A DNA stretch of 7,743 nucleotides from Bacilli bacterium (GCA_900754115.1 CAAEBM010000051.1:1-7743), one strand, 5' to 3'. Positions 1 to 6,230 are shown, counted from the stretch's first letter. Program-made: numbers and translations. Notes: generated from the letters alone by a model not told the origin.

Positions 1-90
1 AAACATAAAAGTATTTTGCAATCCTAAAATATGAATTTATAAAAGGATCTAGTTTATTCTAATAAATTAAAGTTAAAATAACAAATTATT

Positions 91-127
91 AAAAAAGGCT
101 TGATAAAAATTACGCTGTATCAAACCT
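91..127 (-). terminator. Rho-independent terminator of the Thoeris operon
   Basis: Read on the minus strand, AGGTTTGATA pairs with TATCAAGCCT (10 bp with one G-U wobble) around a 12-nt loop, and the stem runs straight into a T tract at 96-91. It lies about 38 nt after the stop codon of the last, broken TIR gene, in the right place and orientation to end the transcript that starts upstream of thsA. Confidence 0.85.
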
Positions 128-164
128 AGTACATTTTATTTTTAATGATATTGGTTACAAATTG

Positions 165-670
165 TTAATAACCCATAATAGAGTTTTTAATTTCTTGATA
201 ATTCCAATAACATTCATTACCAGAATAGTAATAAGCAACTATATGTTTTCCTTTATATCTTATAATTTCAGGACATTTTGTTTTATCTATTTTATCAGAA
301 TTATAAATAACAATAATTCTTAATCTATCATTAACTGCCTTTTTGCATTCATATTCTATAAAGTTTTCAAACGAAAGACTATGCCCATGATAGCATCTAT
401 TATTATAGTAACCAGCACAATAAACACAACTTTCTGCTTTTACAGAACTAGTATAGTTTCCTACAGTCAAAACAAAGGTATGCGATAAATCCATTCTTTT
501 TCTTAAAGGGGCCTTAATAGAGCAATTTAAACTTTCATCTTTTGATTGCGTTAATTTATGAACGTCTTTAAATTTTAAATCTTTATATGGGTTTTCATTC
601 CATTCTGAATTTTTTCTACTAATTTTTTATCATGGTCCCAGTCCCCAGCTAAATATGTATATTTTCCTAT
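165..670 (-). pseudogene. Second TIR-domain gene (ThsB-like), start codon lost and frameshifted
   Basis: The intact C-terminal part (ATG at 494) is the later half of a bacterial TIR-like domain: a SHTFVLTVG strand, then SCVYC (CxxC), then FIEYECKKAV with the glutamate in the usual catalytic position, then IIVIYNS and KCPEIIRYKG. Reading further upstream in the same frame gives SEWNENPYKDLKFKDVHKL and CSIKAPLRKR, which is clearly coding. The N-terminus, KYTYLAGDWDHDKKLVEK, lies in another frame. Adding one A to the A6 run at 610-615 joins the two into a protein of about 168 residues. The reconstructed gene would begin at 670 with ATA, not ATG, six bases after a perfect AGGAG (681-677). Two independent lesions point to a dead gene rather than programmed frameshifting, although a homopolymer sequencing error could explain the indel. 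It is the third gene of the thsA-thsB operon and would have provided a second phage-sensing TIR enzyme. Confidence 0.8.
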
Positions 671-676
671 TTTTTG

Positions 677-681
677 CTCCT
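677..681 (-). promoter_or_regulatory. Ribosome binding site pointing to an ATA start
   Basis: AGGAG on the minus strand overlaps the TAG stop of thsB (682-680). The codon six bases downstream is ATA (670-668), followed by GGA AAA TAT ACA, the start of the second TIR reading frame. No ATG, GTG or TTG lies at a usable distance. The site therefore marks where the original start was and suggests ATG changed to ATA. Confidence 0.65.
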
Positions 682-1288
682 ATCTTAAATTTCGCCAATG
701 AACTTCATTATATATTGGCTGATTTAATTTATTAAATGCTTCTTCTATATATCTATCAGGATTATTCATAAAAGCACTATAACGCACTAGTACACAAAAC
801 CTTCCATTTTCTGTATAACAGCATCCACCATCTTGTTTTAAATAATAATTTGCAGAAAATTCTTTTATAACAGTATCATCATTAATTGCTACATGCTTAT
901 GCTGGTTGCCACAGTCATTACAAGTAAATTTCCCTTTATATATTTTACTTTCCATTGATGGAAGTACCACACCTAACAAACCACTTCTATTAAATCCTTT
1001 TCCATCATAAAGTGTAGCTTGTAACTCTCTCTTTATAAAAGCATTTTTGTCGCCATTAACATCAAATCCTTCATTTTCTGACGAATGTTCTCCTATCAAA
1101 AAAATTGTAACACTAGTATTTTTCATATATTCTTCTCTAATAACTTGCATAATATAGTCTATATTTTCAGAATCAATCCATTTATCTAATGCTTTACCCG
1201 TAATTCTTTCAGAACCTAATTTTTTTAATATTTGTTCTTTATAATATATATCTTCTTTTTTAAAACTAATGAAACATTTATGGCTCAT
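680..1288 (-). CDS. thsB: ThsB, TIR-domain sensor enzyme of type II Thoeris
   Basis: This 202-residue soluble protein matches the MTH538 TIR-like (DUF1863) family. It opens with KCFISFKKEDIYYK, has a TVTIFLIGEHSSEN-like strand and turn (here TSVTIFLIGEHSS, about 58-70), and FIKRELQATLYDG (84-96), where Glu88 is the expected NAD-cleaving glutamate. A Cys-rich insert follows: CNDCGNQH at 123-130 and further cysteines at 156, 157 and 165, possibly metal binding. In type II Thoeris the TIR protein detects infection and makes an NAD-derived signal, reported to be histidine-ADP-ribose, for the Macro domain of ThsA. The start is set by AGGAGG at 1302-1297, eight bases from ATG, and this site overlaps the thsA stop. 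The 12-nt gap and shared promoter place it in one operon with thsA. Family and partner are recognised from memory; the signal chemistry is known for the family, not seen here. Confidence 0.9.
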   Translation of the reverse strand: MSHKCFISFKKEDIYYKEQILKKLGSERITGKALDKWIDSENIDYIMQVIREEYMKNTSVTIFLIGEHSSENEGFDVNGDKNAFIKRELQATLYDGKGFNRSGLLGVVLPSMESKIYKGKFTCNDCGNQHKHVAINDDTVIKEFSANYYLKQDGGCCYTENGRFCVLVRYSAFMNNPDRYIEEAFNKLNQPIYNEVHWRNLR

Positions 1289-1300
1289 TAAAATGACCTC

Positions 1301-2164
1301 CTATTTAAATATAGATACCTTATCTTTATCACCATTATAAACAACAATGGTCATTACTCCGTTAATGTGTTTCTCATTTGTTAATATTGTTGATTTAAGT
1401 AGTCTAAATGCTTGCTGATGACTCATTTCAGTTCTTGAACTACCGGTTCCCATAAGTGGAATATACATAGGATAACCTTGTCCATTTTCATCATAATATT
1501 CTAAAAGTTCATCAACACTATCTCTTATTTCTTTCTTAGATGATTTAGCTTTATTACTTGAATCAAATTTAGAAATGACTAAAAGATAGTATGTAATATC
1601 TTTATAAGAAAACGGAACAATCGTGCCTACTGGATAAGAAATGTTTTTGCCTCTTTCTTTTATTATTTCAGTTCCAGTTATTTGATTTTGAACTAAATAA
1701 TTATTAATTTTTTCTTCAATCTCTTCTTCTGCTAAACCATTTTTTAACATCTTAGTTATCCAGAGTCCATGCAAGGTATTTAACGACACTAATGGATTTT
1801 TAATATCAAGTGAATCATCAATGATAGTTTCAAAGGTATCATTAACCGGAATTACTACAATCTTTTTTCTATTTTTCTTTTCTTCAAAGATATCTCCGTA
1901 ACACGCTAATAATTTGTTTTTACCATTTCCCCATAATTTAAGCTCTTTTAATAACCAAACTATACTAAAAAAAGATATTATAAAACAAACCGCGATTATA
2001 CATATCAAAATCATTACTTTATCTAGCAAATTTGTTATTTTCAAATCATCAAAAGTAATAAATATTGATAATGCACCTATTAATGAAAATATTACTGTAA
2101 CCAATTTAAACCATAAGTTGAAAATAATTTTAATGTTTATTTTTACTTTATCCCAAAATGTCAT
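1301..2164 (-). CDS. thsA: ThsA, two-helix membrane protein with Macro domain (type II Thoeris effector)
   Basis: The 287-residue protein has a short basic N-terminus, two hydrophobic helices (about 20-38 and 50-72), and a cytosolic Macro-like domain from about 85 to the end. Recognisable pieces of that domain are YGDIFE (89-94), VVIPVNDTFETIIDD (103-117), LHGLWI (131-136) and the ligand-loop PLMGTGSSR (236-244). This is the ThsA-Macro architecture of type II Thoeris. There the Macro domain binds the nucleotide signal made by the TIR partner and the membrane part assembles to damage the inner membrane, killing the infected cell. It differs from type I ThsA, which carries SIR2 and SLOG domains. 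The start has AGGAG at 2175-2171, six bases from ATG. It is the first gene of the operon, 12 nt before thsB. Membrane disruption is family knowledge, not visible here. Confidence 0.9.
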   Translation of the reverse strand: MTFWDKVKINIKIIFNLWFKLVTVIFSLIGALSIFITFDDLKITNLLDKVMILICIIAVCFIISFFSIVWLLKELKLWGNGKNKLLACYGDIFEEKKNRKKIVVIPVNDTFETIIDDSLDIKNPLVSLNTLHGLWITKMLKNGLAEEEIEEKINNYLVQNQITGTEIIKERGKNISYPVGTIVPFSYKDITYYLLVISKFDSSNKAKSSKKEIRDSVDELLEYYDENGQGYPMYIPLMGTGSSRTEMSHQQAFRLLKSTILTNEKHINGVMTIVVYNGDKDKVSIFK

Positions 2165-2198
2165 TCTACTCTCCTATTTATTAATCTATTTTATTTGA

Positions 2199-2227
2199 AT
2201 TATAACATAAAACGACATTTTTCTCCA
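2199..2227 (-). promoter_or_regulatory. Promoter of the thsA-thsB operon
   Basis: On the minus strand there is a perfect -10 TATAAT (2204-2199) preceded by TGT (2207-2205), which makes an extended -10. A -35 TGGAGA (2227-2222, four of six matches) sits 17 bp upstream. The start of transcription would fall about 25-30 nt before the thsA ATG. No other promoter of this quality lies upstream of thsA. Confidence 0.75.
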
Positions 2228-2477
2228 TAGTAATACAAATTAAAATCACATGCAATTTTACTTGTAACTTATTAATTTATATTAATTATCTCTACGTCAA
2301 AAAAATAATTAAAAGAAGGCTAGTTTAGTATATCAAAAAAATCAAAAATTCATAGACCATGCAAAAATTTTTTTGTGCAAAGTAAAACCTGCTAATGCAG
2401 ACTAAATTTTGAAAACTATGATGACTTATACGAGATTTAGAGGTTCGAACCCCTATTTTTTCGACAAAAAAGTTTGA
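2228..2477. other. Gene-free AT-rich spacer between the two defence loci
   Basis: No coding frame on either strand is convincing here; stops are dense in all six frames. The stretch holds poly-A and poly-T runs, a weak small hairpin (CTGC-TAAT-GCAG, 2389-2400) and the T-arm-like palindrome listed separately. It separates the Thoeris promoter from the remains of a small unknown gene. Confidence 0.6.
2438..2455 (+). other. tRNA T-arm-like palindrome, possible integration-site relic
   Basis: GGTTCGAACC (2442-2451) lies within TAGAGG-TTCGAA-CCCCTA, which resembles the T-stem and loop of a tRNA, with one A-C mismatch in the stem. It is followed by TTTTTTCGACA. I could not fold the preceding 60 bases into anticodon and D arms or find a matching 5' acceptor strand, so this is not a working tRNA gene. 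Many mobile elements integrate at tRNA 3' ends and carry such a fragment, which is why it is recorded. A chance palindrome is equally possible. Confidence 0.25.
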
Positions 2478-2501
2478 TGATTATATCAAATCATATAATC
2501 A
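2478..2501 (-). terminator. Inverted repeat after the decayed gene, possible terminator
   Basis: TGATTATAT and ATATAATCA form a perfect 9-bp inverted repeat with a 6-nt spacer. On the minus strand it contains the stop codon of the gene remnant and is followed, after six bases, by T6 (2471-2466). The stem is almost pure A-T, so termination strength would be low. Confidence 0.4.
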
Positions 2502-2732
2502 ATTATGGACTATGACGTTAGCTAATACTTTTTTAACTGCATCATATTCATACATAAAAACAGTTTCATGGCCAAAGTTTGTCTTATGCATGTAACGTTT
2601 TATAGGCTTCAATTAAACTAAGAATCTCTGTTGTTGCTGTTAAAAGCGATTTAAAGCCACACTCTTTGGACTCAAGCAAATCAATTCTGTCATCTCCAGC
2701 ATATCCTAAAAAGCTATTTCAAAAAAATTCAT
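2499..2732 (-). pseudogene. Remnant of a small gene of unknown function (about 77 residues)
   Basis: On the minus strand, ATG at 2732 reads MNFFEIAF and then hits TAG. Allowing one extra T in the following T run (2707-2711) continues into GYAGDDRIDLLESKECGF and then KSLLTATTEILSLIEAYK. A second indel near 2585-2595 restores the original frame, which reads NFGHETVFMYEYDAVKKV and LANVIVHN to a TGA at 2499. The two shifts cancel, giving 78 codons including the stop. The segments look like a soluble, mostly helical, acidic protein, but I do not recognise the family. The ATG overlaps the TGA of an upstream frame ending GLELLIDFLR (an ATGA junction), as in a translationally coupled operon. The gene appears dead. 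Confidence 0.5.
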
Positions 2733-2764
2733 CTTAAAAAGTCAATTAAAAGTTCAAGACCTAT
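2705..2764. repeat. Direct repeat, left copy (60 bp)
   Basis: Starts CCTAAAAAGCTATTTC and ends GTTCAAGACCTAT. It matches 7665-7725 in the same orientation at 57 of 61 aligned columns (three substitutions and one A-run indel). Homology stops abruptly on both sides. On the minus strand the repeat covers an ATGA junction between two reading frames, so it may derive from a decayed operon rather than from a classic mobile-element end. Confidence 0.8.
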
Positions 2765-2892
2765 ATTTTGCATAGGTAAAGAGAAAAGAATGCTAATCTT
2801 GACACAAGGTTGGCATTCTTTTCCAATTGGAGCGGGTGGATTCGCTTTTCTGCGGAAAAGCCGGTTGCGTCTTCAGATGTCGATCGGACATC
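2759..2892 (+). ncRNA. Candidate structured RNA: four successive hairpins
   Basis: Four stems follow one another. The first is ACCTAT/ATAGGT (2759-2777). The second is an 18-bp stem capped by ACA (2784-2822). The third is GCTTTTC/GAAAAGC with a TGCG loop (2844-2861). The fourth is GATGTC/GACATC (2876-2892). In the second stem the two imperfect pairs are U-G wobbles when transcribed from the plus strand but C-A mismatches from the minus strand. In the third, C(UGCG)G is a UNCG-type tetraloop only on the plus strand. Both point to a plus-strand RNA. The segment is also richer in G and C than its surroundings. I see no plus-strand promoter of quality and know no RNA family with this outline. Short plus-strand frames across it lack a ribosome binding site. 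From 2893 to 3028 I see nothing else. Confidence 0.3.
2784..2822. terminator. Long hairpin, likely end of the four-gene defence transcript
   Basis: AAAAGAATGC and GCATTCTTTT form a perfect 10-bp stem that extends inward to a 3-nt loop. Read from the minus strand it ends in TTTTCTCTTT, about 205 nt beyond the stop of the last gene of the operon, and no better terminator lies between. Read from the plus strand the tail is TTTTCC. Its A-flanked, T-flanked form suits a bidirectional terminator, though it may instead be part of a structured RNA. Confidence 0.5.
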
Positions 2893-3028
2893 CATTCACT
2901 ACCGCTTTCATCTAAACGCAGTAAAAAAGATATTTTGGCGATTTTGGCTGATGGAGTTGAACGCTCACATTGATAGAATAAATTCCAACAAATCGATTAC
3001 TCAACTTGTATATATAAAATCTTGTTCC

Positions 3029-3553
3029 CTAGAATACAGTTAACTCAGCTATTTCTGCCATTTGTGCTCTTTCGATTAAATGATTAGCTAATATTAGAAG
3101 CTGTAAAGCGCGGTCTTCTGTATCCTCCCAATCCGAATCGTGTGCACGGGGATTTCGTATTCCTGTCATGCATCCAGCAAAAATCTGCATATATCCTGAT
3201 TGCTCATTTTGTTCTGATGAAGTTACACCACTATTAAGTTTAAGTTTAGGTTTATTAGGAGAGAAAACCTTTTGCATTAATGGCGCACCTGTTATATCAG
3301 TGTTCTGTAGTTCTGCTTTCTTTTTTACAAGATTATCAAGTAATTTAAAGGCTTCTTCAACTGCTCTGGCATGATGGCCATCTTTAAATAGTTTTTCCGT
3401 TTTTCGTCGAAGAGATTTATTTGTTATGATCTCGTCATATATACAATGAGTTTCAATTTTACAAATAACGGGTTCATTTTTCGAAACCCCTGCTTCCTTA
3501 AGTTCTTGATTTATTTGCTGTGTGGCAAAAAGTACATTATGTTGAAAACTCAT
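3029..3553 (-). CDS. TIGR02391 (Ymh) family protein with HEPN-like R-x4-H motif
   Basis: A 174-residue protein. The conserved part runs from about 55 to the end: LFKDGHHARAVEEAFKLLDN (55-74), then APLMQKVFS (90-98), GYMQIFAGCMTGIRNPRAHD (120-139), and a last helix RALQLLILANHLIERA (148-163). This is the pattern of the TIGR02391/Hypoth_Ymh family. RNPRAH (133-138) fits the R-x4-6-H motif of HEPN ribonucleases. I infer a possible RNase or RNA-binding role, which the family name alone does not establish. The N-terminal 50 residues match nothing I know. The ATG overlaps the TGA of the DUF5343 gene by four bases and has only a weak Shine-Dalgarno (GGGATGA), so translation is probably coupled. It is last in the operon and a plausible toxic effector. 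The function is unproven. Confidence 0.8.
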   Translation of the reverse strand: MSFQHNVLFATQQINQELKEAGVSKNEPVICKIETHCIYDEIITNKSLRRKTEKLFKDGHHARAVEEAFKLLDNLVKKKAELQNTDITGAPLMQKVFSPNKPKLKLNSGVTSSEQNEQSGYMQIFAGCMTGIRNPRAHDSDWEDTEDRALQLLILANHLIERAQMAEIAELTVF

Positions 3554-4233
3554 TTGTTATTCATCCCATACAAGTGCTTAGCCATACTGGCAAAGATTGT
3601 ATCAATCTGATCTGGCGTTGAATCAGGTGAAATATGGATTTGTAAATCGATATGCAGGTTGGGGCGATTGATAGAATCAATGTTTTTATCGGTTTCTGCG
3701 ACTGGATGGTCAGTTGAAGCTGTATTTGTTGTTTTGTTTGCAGATGCATTACGGTGTTTTGAATTTACCGGTTTATTTGATGTGCTTTTTGTAAATCCGC
3801 TCGCTTTATCTCTAATTTTACCATTTTTAAGCAGAGAGAAAAGCGCAACCATTTTGTCGGCAGCACCTTGTCCAACCCCCTGGCTCATAAACCATGTTCT
3901 TGCAGTCGCTCTATCGACATTTGAGTCAGGAAACAAGTCCAAAAGCTCCGTTGGGTATACGGATTTTACAATTGTTTCACATACAGTATTATACTTGTCA
4001 TCTATTCTCCAATCATTAGCCAACGCTGTTGGTTTATTTTCATCATTAATAAGCCCTATACGTTTTAATGGGCTAATTACATTACTGTTAGCTGAGTTAT
4101 CGTTCGCCATCGAAAGCAGCGTTTTAATGTAAGTCGTAGAGACTACTGAAGGAAGTGATGATTTGAATTTTTCTCTAATTGTCCACCAATTTTTTTCGGA
4201 AATTGTAGGAAAACTGTTATTTTGTTCTGCCAT
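3550..4233 (-). CDS. DUF5343 family protein
   Basis: A 227-residue protein matching DUF5343. The N-terminal 135 residues carry the family signature: FPTISEKNWWTIREKFKSSL (8-27), a predicted helical and winged-helix-like stretch with PLKRIGLIND (55-64), ALANDWRIDDKY (70-81), VYPTELLDLFPD (92-103) and TARTWFMSQGVGQGAADKMV (109-128). A Ser, Asn, Lys and Thr-rich linker with no evident fold follows (about 140-187). The C-terminal tail then holds LHIDLQIHISPD and TIFASMAKHLYG (about 191-223), also typical of the family. Biochemical function is unknown; DNA binding or adaptor work is my guess from the helical N-terminus. It starts two bases after the rloB stop, with AGGAG inside the end of rloB, and overlaps the next gene by ATGA. 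Both features show a single co-translated unit. Confidence 0.85.
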   Translation of the reverse strand: MAEQNNSFPTISEKNWWTIREKFKSSLPSVVSTTYIKTLLSMANDNSANSNVISPLKRIGLINDENKPTALANDWRIDDKYNTVCETIVKSVYPTELLDLFPDSNVDRATARTWFMSQGVGQGAADKMVALFSLLKNGKIRDKASGFTKSTSNKPVNSKHRNASANKTTNTASTDHPVAETDKNIDSINRPNLHIDLQIHISPDSTPDQIDTIFASMAKHLYGMNNK

Positions 4234-4235
4234 AT

Positions 4236-4892
4236 TTATTTCTCCTTTTGATTTATTTTCGATTTTATTTCATCCACTAATAAGTGAATGGTAGTTCCAG
4301 GGATTTGTTCAGACGGCTTATATTTGCCTTGTATCCTGTGGTCATGTATTTTCTGTGTAGCAATACGAATGGCTTTCTCCTCGTTTCCGAAGCGATTCAG
4401 CTTTTCATAAATTGACGAGTCCGATTTGACATATTTTTGGTGTGCATTGCGTTCAAATATTTGTTCAAATCCGTTACAGCAGGATACCGAGTTAGCATAT
4501 GTAGGCATAGCGCCAAAATAGGCGCTAAACCATTCTTCTATACAAGGATTTGTCCAACCAATATTTATACCTTTCGTTATCGCTTCAGAAATAATCTCGT
4601 CAAAATTTTGGACTTGATCCCTGTCAAATATAATCCATATTTCTCCATATTGAGGGTTTAGTGAAGCAAGATTTAAAGCTTCTTCCACCAGATTTTTTGT
4701 TTTAGTCTTAACCACTTTGATTACTAACTTGCCCTGCAATTTTGGAGGAATAGAATTGCGAAGCCCAAATATATAGTTTTGTTCAGTCTCTTTTGTGTCT
4801 GTCAAAATGAAGTAATATCCTAGCTTTGGAATACGTTGTTTGAATAATTGTCCCCTAATTTTTCTATTACCATTTCTTTCTAAATTTGTCAT
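4236..4892 (-). CDS. rloB: RloB-family TOPRIM-like protein
   Basis: A 218-residue protein of the RloB family, which includes AbiLii of Lactococcus. The TOPRIM-like core shows YYFILTDTKETEQNYIFGL (27-45), the acidic strand IWIIFDRDQV (84-93, the DxD motif), and the family hallmark GWTNPCIEEWFSAYFG (112-127). The C-terminal half is helical, with KYVKSDSSIYEKL and EEKAIRIATQKI stretches. Relatives act with an AAA/ABC ATPase as phage-triggered nucleases, as inferred for RloAB and AbiL and shown for the related PARIS pair AriA and AriB. One point of interest is that the usual TOPRIM glutamate position reads TDTKETE here, so an aspartate may take its place. The start has GGAGG eight bases before ATG, inside the last codons of the ATPase gene. 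The intergenic gap is three bases. Family assignment is secure; the nuclease activity is inferred. Confidence 0.88.
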   Translation of the reverse strand: MTNLERNGNRKIRGQLFKQRIPKLGYYFILTDTKETEQNYIFGLRNSIPPKLQGKLVIKVVKTKTKNLVEEALNLASLNPQYGEIWIIFDRDQVQNFDEIISEAITKGINIGWTNPCIEEWFSAYFGAMPTYANSVSCCNGFEQIFERNAHQKYVKSDSSIYEKLNRFGNEEKAIRIATQKIHDHRIQGKYKPSEQIPGTTIHLLVDEIKSKINQKEK

Positions 4893-4895
4893 TGT

Positions 4896-6167
4896 TTATT
4901 CCTCCTTGAACATATCAAAATGTTTTAAGGTAGGAATTGCCCCGTACTTTCCTAGCAAATAATTTTTTTCATAATTCTCATCTTTTCTAATCTTTACACC
5001 ATCTTCGTCGACGAAATCAGCAAGAGAATATAAATTTGAAATTCCATTTGCATCTTTCTCAGTAAACCAAATTTCATCCCTCCTCAGCATGCTGCCATTT
5101 AACTGCCAAGCATCATGAGATGTAAATATTAACTGAGCATGTTTTGTGTTGATTGCTGGATCTAAAAAAGTAATAATAAATGTTCTTACAAGCAATGGGT
5201 GCAATCTAGCATTTAATTCATCTACAAAGAATACTCCACCTGTTGACAAAATATCCTGAATCATTGGATAAAGGGCAAACATTTTGAGTGTGCCAGCAGA
5301 TTCATGCTGTAGCGGAATAGATGCAGTTTCATCGGAATTAATAACTTTGTGAATGGCATCTATTTTTATGTGCTCATCATCTTCGTCATCAGTTTTTAAA
5401 ACTTCAACATTAAAACCGACAATTGATGGGTCAAATGTTGCAAAATAATTTACAACTTTGTTTTGTACAGATTTATCATCAGCAAATCCATCAGGAATTA
5501 GTTGAGAAAGAAAGAAATTTTCAATTGGTTTCCCAAAGTCAGCAAAATCATTATTTAAAAACCAATCTCGTACAAACTTCAGTTTGGAAACTTTTAGTTT
5601 AGCACCTAATGATACTACGAGGGTTTCCTTTTCTAAGGCAACTTTTAAGTTCTCTTGGCTCTTTGCTGGAAGACCGGAAAAATCATATTCGCTTCCGTTT
5701 CTGTAAAAGATTCTTTTATATACGCCTCGTGAAGATTTTGATTTATAATTCAGCCATTCTTCACACACACCAACGCTATTTACAGTAAACCCGTAATTAT
5801 AGGTTTTTGCTCCGTTCTCTTCAGAATCTATGAAATAGACTTCAAATGAAGACTCTGCATTTTTGCTTGTTGCATCAAAAAGAAAAGGTGTTGGCTTGAA
5901 AAACTCAGATTTTTTCTTTTTAGATGAAATTTCGTCGCCGCCATAGTTTAATGATTGAATAACATAAGTTGACATATAACGAAAAGCTTCTTGTACATTT
6001 GATTTACCACTTGCATTTGCACCAAAGATAGATGCAACAGGCAGTATCCGTTCATTGGCTATTGATACTACGTGATTATTGAATTCTGAAATCTTTGTTG
6101 CGGTTAAATCTATTGTGGTATCATCTTTAAATGATTTGTAATTTTTAAAATTGAATTGAAGTAACAT
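4896..6167 (-). CDS. AAA15-family ABC-type ATPase, RloA/AbiLi-like
   Basis: A 423-residue ATPase. Motifs, numbered from the chosen start, are Walker A GANASGKS (49-56), signature-like HESAGTLKMF (288-297), Walker B VFFVDELNARLHP (312-324), and the switch histidine in FTSHD (348-352). Between Walker A and the signature lies a long insert of about 230 residues, as in AAA15/AAA21 proteins of the OLD, RloA and AriA kind. The C-terminal YLLGKYGAIP is typical of RloA-like partners of RloB. The frame is open from a GTG at 6197, but I start at ATG 6167 because AGGAG (6182-6178) lies ten bases upstream and MLLQFNFKNYKSF is the usual beginning of the family. It is the first gene of the four-gene operon, three bases before rloB. 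The likely role is an ATP-dependent sensor or scaffold that holds the TOPRIM protein inactive until infection, by analogy with PARIS. Confidence 0.9.
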   Translation of the reverse strand: MLLQFNFKNYKSFKDDTTIDLTATKISEFNNHVVSIANERILPVASIFGANASGKSNVQEAFRYMSTYVIQSLNYGGDEISSKKKKSEFFKPTPFLFDATSKNAESSFEVYFIDSEENGAKTYNYGFTVNSVGVCEEWLNYKSKSSRGVYKRIFYRNGSEYDFSGLPAKSQENLKVALEKETLVVSLGAKLKVSKLKFVRDWFLNNDFADFGKPIENFFLSQLIPDGFADDKSVQNKVVNYFATFDPSIVGFNVEVLKTDDEDDEHIKIDAIHKVINSDETASIPLQHESAGTLKMFALYPMIQDILSTGGVFFVDELNARLHPLLVRTFIITFLDPAINTKHAQLIFTSHDAWQLNGSMLRRDEIWFTEKDANGISNLYSLADFVDEDGVKIRKDENYEKNYLLGKYGAIPTLKHFDMFKEE

Positions 6168-6177
6168 TTTAATTTTG

Positions 6178-6182
6178 CTCCT
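6178..6182 (-). promoter_or_regulatory. Ribosome binding site fixing the ATPase start
   Basis: AGGAG on the minus strand, ten bases before ATG 6167. The alternative GTG at 6197 has no comparable site and lies almost on top of the -10 box (6208-6203), so transcription would begin at or after it. Confidence 0.7.
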
Positions 6183-6202
6183 TTCATTCTTACTCACTAT
6201 TT

Positions 6203-6230
6203 ATTATATTCAAAAAAAACCAATTATCAA
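6203..6230 (-). promoter_or_regulatory. Promoter of the four-gene ATPase-rloB operon
   Basis: On the minus strand: -35 TTGATA (6230-6225, five of six matches), 16-bp spacer containing a T8 run, and perfect -10 TATAAT (6208-6203). The first base of the transcript would lie around 6195, leaving a leader of about 28 nt before the ATPase start. No other promoter is evident inside the operon. Confidence 0.75.

Noticed and set aside
601..620. Programmed -1 frameshift at the A6 run of the second TIR gene
   Set aside because: The zero-frame codons GTA GAA AAA ATT do not make a proper X-XXY-YYZ slippery site, and the start codon is also missing.
1914..2198. Plus-strand 94-codon hydrophobic frame
   Set aside because: It mirrors the membrane-helix part of thsA and the promoter region; no ribosome binding site.
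2350..2470. A complete tRNA gene
   Set aside because: Only a T-arm-like piece is present; no anticodon arm, D arm or matching acceptor strand.
2705..2892. Retron msr-msd or CRISPR-like array
   Set aside because: No reverse transcriptase or cas gene is present, and the repeats are only two copies 5 kb apart.
2810..3043. Plus-strand open frame of 77 codons
   Set aside because: No ribosome binding site, low-complexity unlikely protein, overlaps the hairpin row and runs into the end of the TIGR02391 gene on the other strand.
3561..4132. Long open frames on both strands inside the DUF5343 gene
   Set aside because: They are shadows of a gene with clear family signatures and coupled neighbours.
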